Below, piece after piece: positions 60,740-64,000 of a DNA stretch of 64,000 nt; position 1 is the first letter of the stretch, and every line of letters starts with the position of its first letter. The DNA is from Setophaga petechia (Eukaryota > Chordata > Aves > Passeriformes > Parulidae), in contig JANCRA010000040.1 in the NCBI GenBank assembly GCA_024362935.1, positions 6,386,001 through 6,450,000 on the forward strand, given 5' to 3'. Below the pieces are notes generated by a model. It ran no database searches. It was not told the origin of the DNA and was given only the letters and a program-made list of their open reading frames with translations. A program made the translations under genes and the position numbers.

Positions 60740-61320
60740 AGTGCTGGTGTTTCCCTCAGTAGCCATCAGCTCGTTGCTTTATCTCTAAGGAGAAGCATCC
60801 CTGTCCATCACACGCTCTGGGGTGAGGTGCTCAGTGCTGTGACTGCCTCCCCTTCCCAGGTACCCTGTGTAATAGGAGTGAGGCACCTGTGCAAGTGGGA
60901 TGGAACAGCAACGAGGATGATGCTTCATCCAGCTTGGAGGTGTCACCAAGGTTTACCCCTCCTATGCCTTGCACCAGAACCACTTCCATAAGGAAAAGGT
61001 GTGTCACTGGTATAGGAGACGGCCTCCTGAAATGAACACAAGGCCTAATATGTGGACTGGAGCCACTCCTTAGGGAAGCCTACTGCCTCCCTGGGGATCA
61101 GGTTAAAGATAGAAGAGAAAGCCTCATAACCTGCATATGGCCCTCTGATTCTCAGATAATTATTGATCTATCAGGTAGGCAGTGTTGAAGTTGCACCAAG
61201 AAATCCAATGGCAATCAAGACTTTATGGCCTTGGGATGACAGGTCAGGGGATGAGGAGCACAAGCCATATTCTCTATCCATCCAGTTGCAGGGAATGATG
61301 ATGGAAAAAATGGGAAGAGC
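60740..61320 (+). mobile_element. CR1 LINE ORF1 region fragment (esterase-like domain), decayed
   Basis: The blocks 'gtgactgcctccccttccca', 'ggaacagcaacgaggatgat', 'cttgcaccagaaccacttcc', 'ggaagcctactgcctccctg', 'gggatcaggttaaagata', 'gccttgggatgacaggtcag' and 'ccagttgcagggaatgatga' follow the order of the CR1 ORF1 esterase-like coding region. The residue pattern (a GDSL-type start, then CCLPG, IKRDF-like and VAGNDE-like blocks) is recognisable but interrupted by substitutions and indels. Most CR1 copies are truncated to the 3' end, so a piece of ORF1 without ORF2 is less usual. The sequence from 60600 to 60740 is GC-richer and may belong to the same insertion. Confidence 0.7.
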
Positions 61321-62454
61321 CAACAGATTCTCTTAATTGTGTGTATTGATATAAGGAGTATCTTTGTATGAGTTGTATGCATTGATAAGGAATATCACTG
61401 TTTTATATTCCTTAAATGCTAAATTGAAATATATTTCAAAGACCCGTATCTATTTTTTTCACAATCTTTCTGCTATTTTCAGGGTATAGATCACTTATAA
61501 ATTGTGTCCTCTGTCTACATAGCCTCCTAATTTTGTAAATAAGTTGGATCTCCTATGCCTGTGTAGGCACTGATTTCCACAGGTGCTCTGTTGCAGCTAT
61601 GGTCTGCCACTTACTTCCTTGAGGTAATGCAAAAAGATAGGACAGTAAATGGAGAATAGTAGAACAGGATGAAATATGACCTCTAAAGAGCAAGGCCTTT
61701 GCACTATTCTGACATGTCTAGACCTATGCCTTAGGCTGTGTACAGTGTCAAATAATCAAATTGTGTTGTTTAAAATACTCATTGATATATGTTGTTTTAT
61801 TTTCTGATGCTGTGGGATGACTTCAGGCTAGATTTTGCCCTTGTGTGTGCAGAAGCAGTTTTTACTGACTTTGAGGCAAGGTGACTCCACACAGAAGAGG
61901 GATATTGTCTCTCAGCCTTTATGGCAATGCAATTATTTAATCAATTGAAGCTGTATTTTTGTGACACCTCATAGTGCACCAAATCCATAATAAATGATCA
62001 GTCTGGATTTCTGGAGTTAGTAAGTGATTTGGAATAAAACATGTTCCTCAGTGTGTTAATAACATTTTGTCATGGGCTTGTGCATGCATGAATGGGTGTG
62101 ACTTTCTTTATGTTTCTACAGTTGCCTTACTTAGAGTCCAAATTTGTACTGGGATAGAGCAATATGATTATTAAGTGCAAATATGATTATGTTTTAAATG
62201 TGTATTTTCAGACACGTGTACATTTGTGTTCATTGACATTACCATTGATAAGCCTTGGTTGTTAAGGTTTTAGGTTGGGGTTTTTTTTCTAGTAGCTGTT
62301 CTGACTTTGATCATAGTACTTACTTACTGTTTGCAATATGGAATGAAAGTGGTAACGTTTTCAGGTAAAATTTTTAAGAGGGCCTGTTAACCAATACATT
62401 ATCCTGAGCTGTGTGAAAAGGGCCAGAGACAGTAGATCAGAGTATTACCCACCT
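61321..62454. other. Intron 2 segment between two CR1 pieces, nothing recognised
   Basis: AT-rich unique-looking sequence. It shows no CR1 ORF2 similarity, so the CR1 pieces on either side are probably separate insertions, or a single element with almost everything between replaced. Confidence 0.5.
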
Positions 62455-62861
62455 TGAGCACCAACCATGTGAGCAGAGGCTGGGGACCCTGGTCTTGTTC
62501 AGTCTGGAGCAGAGATGGCTTTGGGGAGGACCTGAGAGCAGCCCCCACTGCCTATGGGAGATCATCTAGGAGATGGAGCTGGGCTCAGTGAAGTGAGGCT
62601 GGGTGAGAAGCTGAGATAGTGAAAGTACAGTGAATCAAGAGAGGTTCAGACTGAATATTTTTTTAGGATGGCCCTGTGAAGGCAGGCAGTGGAACAGAGC
62701 AAGCAGATACATTGTGCTGGTTATGTCTTTAGGGGTTTTCAACCTTCGCTAGGTGAAGCCCTGAGAATATGGGCTGACCTCAGAGCTGGCCTCCTGTGAG
62801 CAGGAGGATGGACCAGAGACCTTCTAAGGTCACTCCCAGTCTGAACTATCCTGTGATCCTG
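62455..62861 (+). mobile_element. CR1 LINE 3' end
   Basis: The full order of avian CR1 3' blocks is visible: 'ttgttcagtctggagcagag', 'gacctgagagcagccccc', 'actgcctatgggagatcatc', 'agaggttcagactgaatatt', 'aagccctgagaatatgggct', 'gacctcagagctggcctcct', 'gagcaggaggatggaccaga', and 'aggtcactcccagtctgaac' followed by 'tatcctgtgatcctg'. A deletion has removed part of the middle ('ggcagtggaacagagcaagc' is followed by unrelated bases). Moderately diverged, + strand. Confidence 0.88.
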
Positions 62862-64000
62862 TTCCTGCCCTCCAGACAGGTTGCTTGAATACTGTCTACC
62901 TCTATTTGCTTTTTCTGAGTTTTGATCTCAGTTAAGCTCAAGGATAAAAAGTACCATGGTAAGGAAATCCTGTGAGATTGTGCTGAGTTTGAAAGTACTG
63001 AGGTCAGAACATTATGACAAGGAACATGATGCTGGAGGAGATTCCTTTGAGTCTCCAGTATGGTCCTCTCTATTCTCACAGGCCACCAGCTGGCAGGACA
63101 TCCCTCTTCTTCAGTCTAGAATAAAGGAGAGAAGAAAATTAGGCAGCTGGTTTGGTTAAACTATCTCTTGATCATAACATAGGAAGAATTAGCCAGCAAG
63201 TCTGGCTCTGAAGTAGATGATCCAAGCATTGAAAACCAAGATTGTACAAGGATTGGATTTTTTTTTTTTAATCTCCTCAGTGTGGTTTCAACAAGACATA
63301 CCTTAAACCCAGCTGAACCTGGAAGTTAAATGACCCTACCTAGATTATGTTTCATCTTAAGCAAAAAAGAAACTAATGCATCTCTTTCTTTTGTGAGTAG
63401 GTATAGAAGCCTAACTACTGTGGAAATGCTAAAAAATAGGCTAAGAAAGTGACTATAGAGAAAATAGAGTTTTTAAAGGACAAGTTTCCTGTGCTTCTCT
63501 GTATTATGCCTTTTTTCACAACAACCCTTTTACATGAAATCAAACTGTGCAAAATATCTGTATTTTTTTTCTGAAGCTTGAGTAGCATCCATGTTCTTTT
63601 GTGTACCCATAAGCAAAACAAATTAATCAGGCAAAAAGTAGTTAGATTGTGCATAATTGTGTAAGAGAAAAAATGCTTTGCTCTTTACATTTTTCCTGAC
63701 ATATTGTGTTTAGATATATTTCAGCATTTCTTTTAAATATTTGGTTGATTGAAAAGTCATAATCAGCCTGATCAGCATTTTCTAGACTTGAAGTTGATTT
63801 TGGCCAGTAATTGCATATCTGTGTAATAAAATCATTGTGGTACGTAACTACTGAGTTTTCTGTATGTTAGAAATGTAAAGATAATAAAACATTTTCAAGA
63901 CAAATGTAATGGGACTTTTTTTTTTAAAAATACATGCTGTGGTAGCTGTGAGCTACCAAAAATTCATAGTTTTTAATGACAGAGGTACTTATATTTGTTA
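62862..64000. other. Intron 2 segment, no gene seen
   Basis: AT-rich sequence. A small hairpin at 63940-63958 has 8-base arms TGGTAGCT and AGCTACCA around GTG. No exon was identified before the window ends. Confidence 0.55.

Overview
The window is vertebrate nuclear DNA, most likely from a bird. It holds one recognisable protein-coding gene in pieces, long AT-rich non-coding DNA, and a scatter of decayed retroelements. The bird call rests on several CR1 LINE fragments ending in the typical CR1 3' tail, including younger avian-type tails and older amniote-type copies, and on a solo LTR of a type I know from bird endogenous retroviruses. The compact spacing around the gene start fits but does not prove it. 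Nothing prokaryotic, no CRISPR array and no tRNA or rRNA gene was seen.

The gene is GRIA4, the AMPA-type ionotropic glutamate receptor subunit GluA4, on the + strand. Coding exon 1 (9876-9963) gives the start codon, the signal peptide and the first residues of the mature protein. Coding exon 2 (11101-11259) gives the start of the extracellular amino-terminal domain. Both are bounded by good splice sites in phase 1 and join into one frame. Everything from 11260 to the window end appears to be intron 2, which is therefore at least 52.7 kb long. The exon 3 sequence expected from the family was not found.

Layout: 1-8900 is intergenic upstream DNA with old CR1 remnants (about 290-825, 3940-4195, 7375-7545) and a solo LTR (about 6444-6918). 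8905-9630 is a CpG-rich island, the probable promoter. 9631-9875 is the probable 5' leader, containing a strict 50-nt purine block followed at once by a 49-nt pyrimidine block; short upstream ORFs lie nearby. Intron 1 (9964-11100) is short and starts GC-rich with a potential G-quadruplex. Intron 2 holds CR1 pieces (about 18876, 27455-27860, 32840-33050, 57204-57262, 60740-61320, 62455-62861), microsatellites, small tandem duplications, a possible poly(A)-tailed retrocopy ending at 20293, and two strong inverted repeats (46322-46398 and 50937-50986).

I found no new gene system. The observations most worth checking are the purine/pyrimidine leader next to upstream ORFs, the two intronic hairpins, the candidate retrocopy, and a few coding-like open frames I cannot name.
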